64,000 nucleotides of DNA from Antedon bifida. Its lineage: Eukaryota; Echinodermata; Crinoidea; Comatulida; Antedonidae. Below the pieces are notes generated by a model that worked only from the letters and a program-made list of their open reading frames with translations, searched no databases and was not told the DNA's origin. Below, piece by piece: positions 36,308 through 47,350 of the stretch. The number at the start of each line of letters is the position of its first letter. The stretch's first letter is position 1. The translations under genes and the position numbers were made by a program. The stretch spans positions 436,501-500,500 of the forward strand of contig OY727103.1 in the NCBI GenBank assembly GCA_963402885.1, read 5' to 3'.

Positions 36308-36582
36308 ATACACATTTTCCTCCTGTGTCTTTTTAAATCCTTATGTTGTTTGTCCTTAATACTAAAGCAGTACAGACGTAGCTCTACAAACGGCAAAGTA
36401 GCAGGTTGAACAAATGTTTTAATCGTAAAACAACAATCTATTAATAATCATACTGTAATACAATTATATTTGAAATATTAACAATTAATTATTATTTAAA
36501 TATTATATTAACCTCATCCTTCTAAGAAATTAATTATTGATTTTTAATGTACTACTGTTAGTATTGTACTACATAAATAATG

Positions 36583-36725
36583 ATAATAATAATATCCTGG
36601 ATTTATATAGCGCCTAATGTTGTGAAACCTCTAAGCGCTGTACATAATCTAATACGATAAAAGGGAGTCCAACCATGCCCAAAAAAAACCCAAACCGAAG
36701 CTCATAGCCGTTACGCCATTGCTTT
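36583..36725 (-). mobile_element. SINE-B fragment
   Basis: Shares aatatcctggatttatatagcg and gtgaaacctct.agcgctg with 20818-20885. It lies between divergent genes B and C. Confidence 0.55.
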
Positions 36726-37182
36726 GATCGTTCTCCTGTTTTATATATACTGTACCGCAAACTTTATATCAAAACAAGTCAAGACCCATAGAAGAACCAC
36801 TTCAAAATTATGTTTCATAGAAAACGAACGAAAACTGATGTTACTGTATTGAAATTAAGAATTTGTTTCAAGTATATCCGATCGGAAATTAATTTACGGA
36901 TGTACAGTATGCCAACTTGTAATTTAATCTTGATATATAACACATTTTAATGTGTTATTAAAACTCTTTAAAAAAGATGTGTTGTGGTCATTTTAGTAGA
37001 AGTGAGGAAATAATTGTTTTAATGTAGTATAAACAAAAAATCTATGTACAATAAGTAATTACACATTATTACCTAGTAATTAAGCTAAATAGTTTGAAGT
37101 TCCTCAATGTGCGGTTTTGCTGTTGGTATAAAATACTGTTAGTGTTAGGGACAGACAGACAAACAACAAGAAGAATCAAAGA

Positions 37183-39079
37183 ATGGCAGAGATGGATAAT
37201 AATATGTATATGGAAGTAATGAGCAATGAGGGGACCCACAGTAAAGAGAAAGGAATAGGCGAGTGCCAAGATAGTGATGTTGATGCAGTTCCTCCTGGAA
37301 AACAAGTGGTGGTTGTACAGCAGAAGCAACACCATGTTTCACTTGGTATTGCTGTTGGATGTGTCATTCTTGTGTGTATTGTAGTAGCAGTTTTCAGTAT
37401 CATGACTATCCAGTCACATAACGTAAGTAGATGCAATTATGACAAACATTACAATACCTGTAGTAGTATTGACAGCATGTTGTTGACAAAAACAGATTAC
37501 CTATGTAAAGTACATAATTGGCTAGATATAATAGAAATAACTTAAACCGAATTTCAACATCTTGGTAATGAATATTTTTTCGGCTTTAATTTAGGAAAAC
37601 ATATGTTCACAAACTAAAGGTAGGCTTTTTTTCTACCCTTTAAACACAATATTAAATAAGGAAAATAAAGGTTCGGCCCCTAGAATATGACAGCTTTTAA
37701 ACAGTTTTAATGAACATTTTGTTTTCCTCTTCAATAATATGAATGTGAGTGTCCGAGCGATTAAGACAGTGGAACCGTAACTCAGGCACAACATCAGAAA
37801 GGGTTTGAGGCTCACTCAGTCCATGGTTCTGGTGGTAGTCTTCTCGGATAAGAACTATAAACCGTAGGTCCAGTGTACACACATTGCTTGTGTGCACTTT
37901 AAAAAACCTAGTACATCTTTCGAGACGAGTAGGGGGTAAACCCCAGTGTACTAGTTCACACTCAGCTACTGTGTCGTGGACAGAAGAGAGAGCTGCGCAA
38001 GTGGCTGCAGGATATGACAAGACCCTTAGGGGAGAAGTATCTTATTGAACATCTAGTCCACAGCGCCTTGAGCACTTTAGTGGATATGTGCGCTTTACAA
38101 ATCTTTACAAATTATTAATTTACTTGTTGGGTATAATAGAAGGCTGCTTAGAAGGCTGCTATGAATGCACCTAAAAAAAAGTGGAAGACCAGGCTCATAT
38201 GCTGGGTTGTAAATGGGACTAAAATTTGCTTTGCAAATTGTCTCAGCTTAGGTGGAAAAACTGAATAATTGGTTGATTTGAAATCAATTAAAAAAAATGT
38301 GGGGATCAAAACCCAGAATCGCAAATAATCTTGTATTAAAATTTAATTTTTTAAAATTTACAGTTTATAGTTTATACACACGTTGGGGGCGCACGGATTG
38401 TCCAAGTACTGCTGAATTAATATACAAAGGTATTTAAATAAAATGTTTTATAAAGTAATGAAGATGATATGTCTTTGCAGAACATACTGTAAATGATGAA
38501 CTTACCTATCAATGTTTTGAGGTAGTAATACTATAGCCCAATATTTAGGGCATATTTATATTTCTAGGTGTGATGTCTGGTGCACCACATAGTGATACTG
38601 GGAGTGGTACAAACTATCTTTGTTTACCTCACCAACCACGATACAATTTCACAATGGCGGGCTATCAATCCACGAGAGGATCAATCACTGCTGTGGAATT
38701 CAGGGAATCAACAAAAAAGTTTGATCCAACAAAAGATCTCCATGGTTTAAACTTTCCTTGCGCCGTTTGTCAAGCCCCACGAAGTGTCTCGTTACTTTTA
38801 CCAGCAGAAACCGAATGCCCAATTGGTTGGATTACAGAGTTTAGGGGATACATGATGGCTTCTAGAAAGGACGAAAAACGTGCAGAATTCGTCTGCGTAG
38901 ATGAAAGTCCATCTTACATAAAGGGTTCAGATAAACCTGATGGTGATGCGGACTGGGAAATGGCAAGCAGGCTATTTCCTGTTGAGGGCAGATGCAATGC
39001 AGAAGCTGCAGTTGGAGGGTTGCCTTGTCCACCCTACGTTGATGGTTACGAGTTGACTTGTGCAATTTGTACACAGTAA
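37183..39079 (+). CDS. Type II membrane protein with short-chain-collagen-C4-like Cys-rich ectodomain, copy C
   Basis: Four exons: 37183-37422, 37595-37619, 38364-38429, 38568-39079 (843 nt, 280 residues), with the same intron phases as copy A. The cytosolic head is residues 1-53, the membrane segment about 54-76 (LGIAVGCVILVCIVV, nearly identical to A and B). The ectodomain keeps YTRWGRTDCP, GSGTNYLCL, PCAVCQAPRSV, CPIGWITEFRGYMM, FVCVD and ends in CAICTQ. It is the most diverged ectodomain of the three, while the cytosolic/membrane exon is the most conserved region. It is inverted relative to A and B, so B and C are divergently arranged. Role unknown; same family reservations as copy A. Confidence 0.87.
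37737..38115 (+). mobile_element. tRNA-derived SINE-A, near full length
   Basis: A tRNA-Ser/Leu-like head (gagtgtccgagcgattaag, B-box-like gggtttgaggctc) is followed by a body with tttcgagacgagtaggggg and a 3' tail tgcgctttacaaatc. It lies in the second intron of gene C, which is expanded accordingly. Confidence 0.8.
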
Positions 39080-39184
39080 TTTACTTTACTTTGACACTGT
39101 AATGGCGATACAGGTGTCATAGGGTCTTGCATGCTAATTTGTATCCTTCCTTTTTATTAGTTCGTTGCAAGGGGTCTTGCGCAA

Positions 39185-39780
39185 ACTTGCCAAGTTTGTA
39201 CTCTGTAAATTCAACACATCTCTTGGCAGTTAACCTCTATGGATAACCAATCCCATACTGCACCTTCTTAGAAAGATGTATAGAATAGATTTTTTATGGT
39301 AAAGGTAAAATATTTACTCTGGTTCTCAAGCTACTGAGGAAATTTGGGTTAGGTCCTCCAGGTACCCACAGCAGCCTACTGTCTTTGTTTGCCTATCTCT
39401 GATCATCATGAGGCTTCCCAGTGCTAAACAAATGTTTAATACAGTATATAAAAGATTATAGGCCCTACAGGCATAGTCTAGCCTAGTAATAATAATGTTA
39501 TTTCCAGGTGCACTAGACTGCTATGAATTATTTAAAATGTTTTCTATATCTACGCGACCACATGCTTTTCTTGCTTTGACATAATATTTTGTATACTATA
39601 GCATTAACAAAGTTATTAACATTTCTGACTCAAAACTACTATTTTCGTAAATCGTTTTTATTGTTTTACATTGAGTATTTGTACATTTATATTCCATCAG
39701 TCAACTTTTGAAAAAATGTTGCAAGACAAAAATATAGTTTCTGATATTTTAGCATTTAGCATTCTACCATAATCTTTTAT
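39185..39780 (+). pseudogene. 3'-end relic (copy D) of the Cys-rich membrane-protein gene
   Basis: Positions 39185-39208 read T-C-Q-V-C-T-L-stop, the terminal motif of copies A and B, and the following roughly 570 bp match the 3' flank of copy A in reverse complement (for example tctcttggcagttaacctct and gtttgcctatctctgat-type words). It begins 106 bp after the stop of gene C and has no upstream coding part. Either a fourth gene was deleted, or an A-type 3' end was joined behind C. Confidence 0.8.
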
Positions 39781-40298
39781 TCACAACATAATATTAGTAG
39801 GCCGCCTACAATACAATATCTTGCATGAAACGGATATTTAAAAATACACTATAATGAATTACAATTCTAATGTAAAAGATTAACAAAATAAAAATTGAAC
39901 AGTGTTGTGTGTTGATCGCGAATAACTAACAATACCATCTTTCCCACAGCACATGTGCACACTCATTTGCATAACAAACGCACGGCATACCAAACTATAC
40001 GATGAGATATTAATTCTCTTCTAAACACGTAACGAAGAGAATTTTTTTTACATTAAAATAAATTGAGGGCGCTAAACATAACATTTTAACCATCAAAGCA
40101 GTTGGCGAGAGCCAAAAAAAAAGATGGTAAATGTGCTCTCCCTGCCTCAGCACTAAGGCCCTGCCACAGCCTTTTGGGGTCGTTTCCACCACATCACCAG
40201 ATGCATTGATGTTGTCGCCTCATGATGTGTGGTGGAAAGGGGGACGTATGATCTGTGAACCCCAAACACAGTGGCCGCATGCCTTTAACTCTATTCCA

Positions 40299-40371
40299 CC
40301 GACCAGCGTGGGAATCGAACCCACGACATACGTGTGTTAACACGACGCTCAGACGACTGAGCTAACTGATC
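40299..40371 (-). mobile_element. tRNA-like SINE head
   Basis: Read on the minus strand: A-box-like tagctcagtcgtctgagcg and B-box gggttcgattcccac, followed by a SINE body running to about 40125. The A-to-B spacing is tRNA-like, but the acceptor ends do not pair fully, so it is not called a tRNA gene. Confidence 0.7.
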
Positions 40372-40471
40372 ATTTTGGTTTTAGAAAAGTTAATAGGATA
40401 TTTATGACGTAATGATGAATTACGTAATACACGTATAAATAGACTATTATCAGCTGTTCAGTCATGTTTCA

Positions 40472-40540
40472 GTTTGTGGTGCAACGGGTAATGCTCAGTT
40501 TTGGGTGCTATCAGATGGGGTTCGAACCTCTACGGATATT
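40472..40540 (+). mobile_element. tRNA-like module
   Basis: A-box-like tggtgcaacgggtaatg and B-box ggttcgaacct with tRNA-like spacing, followed by a long T-rich run near 40540-40570 that could end Pol III transcription. It opposes the SINE head 100 bp away. Confidence 0.55.
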
Positions 40541-40996
40541 TTTTTTATGAATATTGTTTTTTTTTTTTTTATTTTGTATGGCATTCACTTTTCCATTAAA
40601 TAGACACCATAAAACCTCGAAAAGAGCCCATGTGTTCCTCATTTTTTAGTACTCTTGGGTACGGTGGGCTTCTTTTCAACGGGTAAGCTTCTTTTCCGCA
40701 TGGGGTTCTTTTCAAGATTACTTTTGCAAACTAAAGGAGGGGCGCTTCTAGGTTCCCGCCCGGAAAATTGTATCTTTACATGATTTGAATTTCTAATAAA
40801 GATTAGCAAAATCAAAATTTTACTTTTAAATTTAATTTTATGGCGTGTTCACCGCGAATGACTAACAATGCCATCTTCCCCATTACACCTGCACAAACTC
40901 ATTTGCATAACAACGCACGGCATACCAAACTGTTTAAAATAACTACAAGGTCCCCAGAAATGACACCTAAGTATTTTGAAACATGATATATAAGAG

Positions 40997-41464
40997 TCTT
41001 CACTACCCCACCATGATTGGGGCTGAGCAAAGACAATTTTGAAAAAATATTTATTGAAATATGAAATTAAATATTAAGTCTCCAGTTAAGCTCACCATGG
41101 TTAGGGCAGAGCTAAGAATGAAAGCTTATTCCCCGGAAATTATGAAACGAAATATATAAGTCTTCAGGACCAGCCATACAATGGTGGGTGTTTCCCAAGT
41201 GTGAGACATGCAATGCACGCGGCCGTGACGGTAATTCAACAAAACAAAATTATGAAATACAAACAGAGCGAGCACACAAAACCTACTTACTAATCTTATA
41301 TTTCTATAATTTAGAAAACAATTACAATTATCACCTTTGATAATTATAATGTTAAATTTCAACTATCCAGATGCGAATTTTAGGTTGGGTTTTAAAAAAC
41401 TTGACTTCATATGCTTCAATTTCGAAGATCTGCTTAAAACATATTTATTTATTTATTCTACCAT
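40997..41464. other. Spacer between the two large direct repeats
   Basis: About 470 bp, AT-rich, without a recognisable gene. Confidence 0.5.
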
Positions 41465-42092
41465 AAACTTTTATTCACAACATAATATTAGTAGGCCTAC
41501 AATACAATATCTTGCATGAAACGGATATTTAAAAATACACTATAATGTAATAAATCTGCGAAAAACGCCGAACGTTTTACAATTCTTTAAGAAATTGATA
41601 TCCGCGTCTGCTTTTGCGACCTTCTTGTGTAACGGTAGAATTACAATTCTAATGTAAAAGATTAACAAAATAAAAATTGAACAGTGTTGTGTGTTGATCG
41701 CGAATGACTAACAATACCATCCTGCCCACAGCACATGTGCACACTCATTTGCATAACAAACGCACGGCATACCAAACTACGATGAGATAAAATTAATTCT
41801 CTTCTAAACACGTAACGAAGAGAATTAATTCCCTTTGTTTTACATTAAAATAAATTGAGGGCGCTAAACATAATATTTAAATCATCAAAGCAGTTGGCGA
41901 GAGCCAAAAAAAAAAGATGGTAAATGTGCTCTCCCTGCCTCAGCACTAAGGCCCTGCCACAGCCTTTTGGGGTCGTTTCCACCACATCACCAGATGCATT
42001 GATGTTGTCGCCTCATGATGTGTGGTGGAAAGGGGGACGTATGATCTGTGAACCCCAAACACAGTGGCCGCATGCCTTTAACTCTATTCCAC

Positions 42093-42164
42093 CGACCAGC
42101 GTGGGAATCGAACCCACGACATACGTGTGTTAACACGACGCTCAGACGACTGAGCTAACTGATC
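42093..42164 (-). mobile_element. tRNA-like SINE head, second copy
   Basis: Same as 40299-40371, no differences seen in the A- and B-box-like parts. Confidence 0.7.
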
Positions 42165-42260
42165 ATTTTGGTTTTAGAAAGGTTAATAGGATATTTATGA
42201 CGTAATGATGAATTACGTAATACACGTATAAATAGACTATTATCAGCTGTTCCGTCATGT

Positions 42261-42330
42261 ACTTTGTGGCTTAACGGGTAATGCTCAGGTTTGAGTGCTA
42301 TCAGATGGGGTTCGAACCTCTACGGATATT
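42261..42330 (+). mobile_element. tRNA-like module, second copy
   Basis: Same as 40472-40540, with small changes in the A-box part (ggcttaacgggtaatg). Confidence 0.55.
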
Positions 42331-43341
42331 TTTTTTATGAATATTGTTTTTTTTTTTTTATTTTGTATGGCATTCACTTTTCCATTAAATAGACACCATA
42401 AAACCTCGAAAAGAGCCCATGTGTTCCTCATTTTTTAGTACTCTTGGGTACGGTGGGCTTCTTTTCAACGGGTAAGCTTCTTTTCTGCATGGGGTTCTTT
42501 TAGAGATTACTTTTGCAAACTAAAGGAGGGGCGCTTCTAGGTTCCCGCCCGGAAAATTGTATCTTTACATGATTTGAATTTCTAATAAAGATTAGCAAAA
42601 TCAAAATTTAACTTTTAAATTTAAATTTTGTGGCGTGTTCACCGCGAATGACTAACAATGCCATCTTCCCCATTACACCTGCACAAACTCATTTGCATAA
42701 CAACGCACGGCATACCAAACTGTTTAAAATAACTACAAGGTCCCCAGAAATGACACCTATAGTATTTTGAAACATGATATATAAGAGTCTTATATATTTT
42801 GTTTCATATTTCAACAAATTATGTCGTAACATCATTAGGAAACAAACCAAGATAATCTTTTGTAAAATGTAAATGTGAGGAAGCAACGTTGGTTCTCACT
42901 AGGATCATAGTCAATAGAAACTTTCTATTCGTACATAAGTTGGGAACCCTCATGAAACGTCACAAAATAAACATGAATATTCATTAGTCATATCCATAAG
43001 ATGTGACGTAAGAATTGAGCCACCAGTAGAATTTTAAACAAGATTAAGAACCACACATATAAAACAAGTATATTTAAAATATTTAGCACTTATAGACAGA
43101 AATTTACTTTCTAAATATTAATAATTAAATTGATATATCGTAAGTTCTTATGTGCTTTTAGAATATCTATACGCCGATGATGTTCATGACCTATTTTTGC
43201 GTTTAAGTACCTATTTGCCGACGAGTATTAAACGCATTTTGGTGAAGCAGCGCAGTCTCTATTTTTTCTCTCCAAAATAAATCCTGTTGAAAGTTGAAAA
43301 GCGAAATAAAAACAAAACATAAAAAGCAGAAAAGTGGTGAA

Positions 43342-45356
43342 ATGGGTGGCGGTAGCAGTAGAACAATTACTTTGGAAGAAGAAAGAGACGGTGCAATAAC
43401 GGTAATATTAATGTTAGAAATGATTAACAGGATCTTAGCGAAATTAATATTTTAAGCTAGGCCCTAGCTTAATTAGCAGAATCTAAAACCTGCACCGACA
43501 CTAGCCTAACCTCTCTGTTCTCCTGAGCAGCATAATACGTAGGCCTAGGTAGTAGGTGTCAGAATCTGCCATAATAATAGGCCTGCAAGAAACACTAAAA
43601 ATCGGAATTTACACATTTTCTCATTTATTGTACGCTTTGCAATGCAAGCTAGGCCTACATATAATTTAAATTAATTACAGTACTAGGCTAGGCCTAGCTA
43701 GCTAGCTAGGCCTAGCCTATATAATAAATAAAGGTTTAGGTTGGGCCTACAGCAAAGTAGCTTACAAAACATCATATTCATAGTATATCCTAGCTAGGCT
43801 ACTCACTTAGACCTGAATTTAATAATAAATATATATTAATAATTATTATTTTATTTATTTAAGATATCAGAAAATGTTCTGAAATTAATGATACAGTCTT
43901 CTCAAGTACAAGGTAAAACTTTATTGTTGTTTCATTGATTTGAAAAACATATTTGAAGATAGAAATACAAAATTTTTTATTTTATACCATGTTGGGGAAG
44001 GGGGTAATTATTTAGAAAGAAGTAAGGATTGTGTTCAAAAGATGTTTGATTTGTAATTTATATAATATAATTTTAATTTTTTGCCTAAAATTAAATTGTG
44101 TTCTCTTTCACAGATGAACATGGCAACATGACAGACTTTAGCCAACAGGTATTTTTGTGTAAATTTGAAAACAAGTTACATACTGTATTAAAATAGACCA
44201 AAATAATTCAAAACATTTTAGAGTTAAAACTTGACCTGAAACCACAAGTTAACCCGATTGCAATTATGGAGAATAAGAATAAAAAAATATAAACATTTTT
44301 CTCCTTAAATAAATATTTATCTTATTCTATTGTACCAAACAGATAGAATATTTCATAATACTGCAGAGGATTCTAAACTTTATGTGACAAAAAAATGTGA
44401 TGTGCCCATATATGGACATGATGATGTCACATCACTACCATGTTTGGGCATACCACTACCATATTTGGACACATTACACTTTTATTAACAGGATGAGCAA
44501 CACACCCACAGTGACAGAGTGTGGCAAGAAAGATTACGACAAATTGAAGATCACTGGAGTGAGAGGCTAAGAAAGGCTGAGGAAAAGGTGAGGGCAGTAG
44601 AATAAACTATAAATCCAACAAAATTATTGAATATGGAATAAATGTAGCTTGCTTACCAATGTTGGGGTCAAGGGTCATCCTATAACCAACCTCAGAAAGC
44701 ACAGGACGTGTCCACAAACGTTGGTTTGTTCCCAGTCTTTATATATAACTGTACAGTACACCCTTCTTTTGTGAAAACCAGATTTTAAATCGGCATAATT
44801 TTATTTTTAGAACTCCAACTTAGCACAAATAACATCTGAACAGTTCAATCAAGCAGCCGAAAAAGTAGAAGCAAAATTTATGTAAGTTTAAACAAGAAAC
44901 AAAAATAGTTTTTTTACAATGATTGAAATGTACAAAACATATTCTTGTAGCAAAGTAAAGCCAGTGTTTAGTAAATACAGTATAATGTTTTTGTTAATGA
45001 CAGGAAAGATAAGTTTGTTTGCATATGTGAGAACCTCCAGCAAGCCGTGTTAGACTGTTACCAAGCCAACCCTAAGCAAGTACTCAAATGTTCAGATGAA
45101 GTGAAAGCATTTAATGCATGTGTTCAACAAACACAAAATGTACGTACTTTATTTAGCGTAGCTTTTAAGTTTAAGTGCTTAATACATTTTGCTTAGCAGC
45201 TTCTATAGCAAGTGCTTAGTGAATTTCAGCATTTACAGATTTGTTACTTCATCTGCTCAAGTTGTTCTTTAATTCTAAACACAGATATTTATCTATTATG
45301 CTCTATTTTTTTTCCAGAGTATTTTGACAAAAAAAGGGATGCCCCTTTCAAGTTAG
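43342..45356 (+). CDS. CHCHD3: MICOS complex subunit MIC19/MIC25-like (CHCHD3/6 family)
   Basis: Seven exons: 43342-43401, 43864-43912, 44114-44148, 44492-44587, 44811-44881, 45004-45139, 45318-45356 (486 nt, 161 residues). The N-terminus is MGGGSSR, a likely N-myristoylation signal, followed by the family's ISENVLKLM segment. A charged helical middle part (about residues 50-100) is a probable coiled coil. The C-terminus holds a CHCH domain with twin CX9C motifs, C112-C122 and C133-C143. Family members sit on the inner mitochondrial membrane facing the intermembrane space, are oxidised through the MIA40 route, and link MIC60 to the outer membrane to hold cristae junctions. At 161 residues it is shorter than the roughly 230-residue human proteins, mainly in the helical region. 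An AATAAA at 45528 fits as polyadenylation signal. CHCHD3 versus CHCHD6 cannot be decided. Confidence 0.92.
43540..43800. repeat. AGGCCTA/CTAG-rich low-complexity stretch
   Basis: First intron of the MIC19 gene. Many aggccta, tagcctag and ctagctag words occur, with a strong palindromic run at about 43680-43725. Confidence 0.6.
44372..44489. mobile_element. MITE-1 remnant at a splice acceptor
   Basis: Family core (ttatgtgacaaaaaaatgtg, gacatgatgatgtca) is clear, but both terminal arms are eroded. Its right side runs directly into the acceptor of MIC19 exon 4. Confidence 0.8.
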
Positions 45357-45571
45357 CCAACAATATTCTAAAAGTTGAAACAATAATCTATGAAAGGATA
45401 CTAAGTAAAGAGACGCCACTTTTAAGTTCTGAAAGAACATCAAGTAGCGACACCAACAGTATTTTCTAAAATCTGTGAATAGACGATCAAAAATGGCCAA
45501 GGAGTGTTGGAGTTAAATATACTTACAAATAAAAAACAAAATGCAAATTATTAGTGTTTGTTGTCAATCCA

Positions 45572-46205
45572 TTAAAGCCCACTTCCCTACGTTTTTTAGA
45601 TCTAATTTAAGATCACAAACTATATTTAATGTAAAAATAATACTATATGGTCCTATTGCGATAACTTTTTTCGTCTTTAAACGGTTAAAAATGTGAAAAA
45701 TAAGTCGATTCTAATAATTATAGTGGCCCGCTATAAATCCCAAAATGCATTGCGCGCGGATTGATATTTTTGTTTTTCACCTGTAATTCGCCCACTTTTC
45801 GATCGATCGTGAGGCCAAAACAAATGGAAGACTCCTAACTTTTCAGCGAAAATACCGGGTTTTCCCCATTTTGTATCAACGGAGTCTGGCAAAAATAGAA
45901 AGACAATTAATGCAGCAACTATACAACATCAGGCTAGGTATATAGCTAGCGTACGATGTTTGTACGTTACCGATGTTTACCAGCTAGGCCTACAAAACTA
46001 AGCCTAGCTAGGCTAGGCCTAAGACCGTCCACGAGAGGTCGATCGCCACGAGCTACTTAGGTAGTGCATTGTTTCTCACTTTTTATCATAATTTACCATA
46101 AAACGTACATTTAAGACAAGGAATGACATGGTTTAATGTTTTTAAAGTGATATATATGTATTATTTTCCAAAAAACGTCCAAAATTGCAGGGAAGGGGTC
46201 TTTAA
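45572..46205. mobile_element. Possible TTAA-flanked non-autonomous element
   Basis: The ends read agcccacttccctacg and (complement) agaccccttccctgca, flanked by TTAA at 45572-45575 and 46202-46205. The interior is richer in CpG than its surroundings (gcattgcgcgcgg, cgatcgatcg). TTAA targets fit piggyBac-type elements; the imperfect ends keep confidence low. Confidence 0.4.
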
Positions 46206-46240
46206 ATTGGAATTGTTATCCAAAATAATTCCTGAATGGT

Positions 46241-46408
46241 AAAGCTCTGTCTACACTATCAAATAAGTTTGACAAAAGAGTGTGATGTGCCCAAATATGG
46301 TAGTGATATGGTCAAATATAGTATTGATGACATTATCATGTCCATATATGGGCACATCACATTTGTTTTGTCACATAGTCAAGTTTGATAGTGTAGACAG
46401 AGCTTTAA
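46241..46408. mobile_element. Palindromic MITE-1, opposite orientation
   Basis: Arms aaagctctgtctacactatc and gatagtgtagacagagcttt with one extra internal tatggtagtgatatgg-type unit. Confidence 0.9.
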
Positions 46409-46409
46409 A

Positions 46410-47199
46410 CAAGTTTTATAAGTATGCTATTGACTAGAAATATGCTGTTTGGAAAGTTTAAAATAATGACATCTATTAAAAAAGTATGAAAAATAATTAA
46501 ATTATATATTGTGGTTTAATCTTTCTGTCTTCTTCAATAAATGCTATTGCACAAACAAAGACAAAAGTACAAATAATTATTAATATCACATGAAACGGCT
46601 TTGAAACAAAGCCAAAAAAATTAAAATAAACTTGACAAAAGAGTGTACAATTCATTCTGTAGCACCATGGGTTGGGAGGGGAGGTTAAATCAAAGTCCCA
46701 TGTATGCAATCTAGTGGTTTACATGTATATATGACATTCAATTAATAAACACTTAAATAATAATATAGTACAGTAATATAGTTTCAGCGTAAATAAAAAA
46801 AATTGGCAAAATCCATTGGGGACTAGTGAATATTGTTTGTGAGTATTAAGTGGAGTGTTTGTGTTGGGGTATATTCTACATGTCATAGTGACCATCCCCG
46901 ATCTCTTCAGTGGCATACCCCAAAATTAAGTTAGTACTCAATGACAAGGGCTTGCATTAAATATGTGTACTTTAAGGCTACAAGACTTTGACTTATGAGA
47001 ACAATACCGTCTGTCTGGAGAGCTTAAGATTTGCTAGGACTGAGTTAGATCAGGTCATGTTAATGTGTCATCAGTCATTGCCTCCTGGACCTAGAAACTA
47101 TAAAACTATTTTGAGGTGGGAAGCAACAAGAAATCATGTCATGACTTTCGCAAATGTGCAAAATGAATTAATATGACGTAGTTAAGTCGTCGGAAATCA
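46410..47199. other. Intergenic stretch
   Basis: Between MIC19 and TBC1D30 (convergent genes). Several 60-70 codon frames occur but none has homology I recognise. Confidence 0.5.
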
Positions 47200-47350
47200 A
47201 GGCCTTGTCTACACTATCAAACTTGATGTGACAAAAAAATGTGATGTTCTCATATATGGACATGATACAATATTTGGGCATATGATATCACTACCATATT
47301 TGAGCACATTAAACTTGGTCAAACTAGTTTGATAGTGTAGACAGAGCTTT
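47200..47350. mobile_element. Palindromic MITE-1
   Basis: Left arm ccttgtctacactatcaaac (changed first bases), right arm gatagtgtagacagagcttt, intact core. Confidence 0.85.

Larger units (their letters stand above)
39780..40996. repeat. Large direct repeat, unit 1
   Basis: Repeated at 41465-42795 with long near-identical stretches. The unit contains two related sub-blocks (about 39905-40000 and 40848-40960, both with catttgcataacaa and cgcacggcataccaaact), a SINE head on the minus strand and another tRNA-like module on the plus strand. The 70-codon plus frame starting at 40131 is present in both units but lies over the SINE body, so I do not call it a gene. Confidence 0.9.
41465..42795. repeat. 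Large direct repeat, unit 2
   Basis: Second unit of the repeat at 39780-40996. It differs by about 90 bp of extra sequence near 41546-41640 and by scattered changes. Confidence 0.9.

Noticed and set aside
40299-40371. True tRNA gene
   Set aside because: A and B boxes are present but the acceptor stem does not pair well and the sequence continues into a SINE body.
40131-42133. Identical 69-residue plus-strand frame in two places
   Set aside because: Lies antisense across a tRNA-derived SINE in a duplicated block; identity reflects recent duplication, not coding constraint.
45212-45469. 85-codon plus frame as last MIC19 exon
   Set aside because: The spliced frame from exon 6 reads the region in another frame and ends at TAG 45356, giving the family's expected short tail.
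46988-47176. 62-codon plus frame between MIC19 and TBC1D30
   Set aside because: Isolated, no homology recognised, no splice or promoter support.
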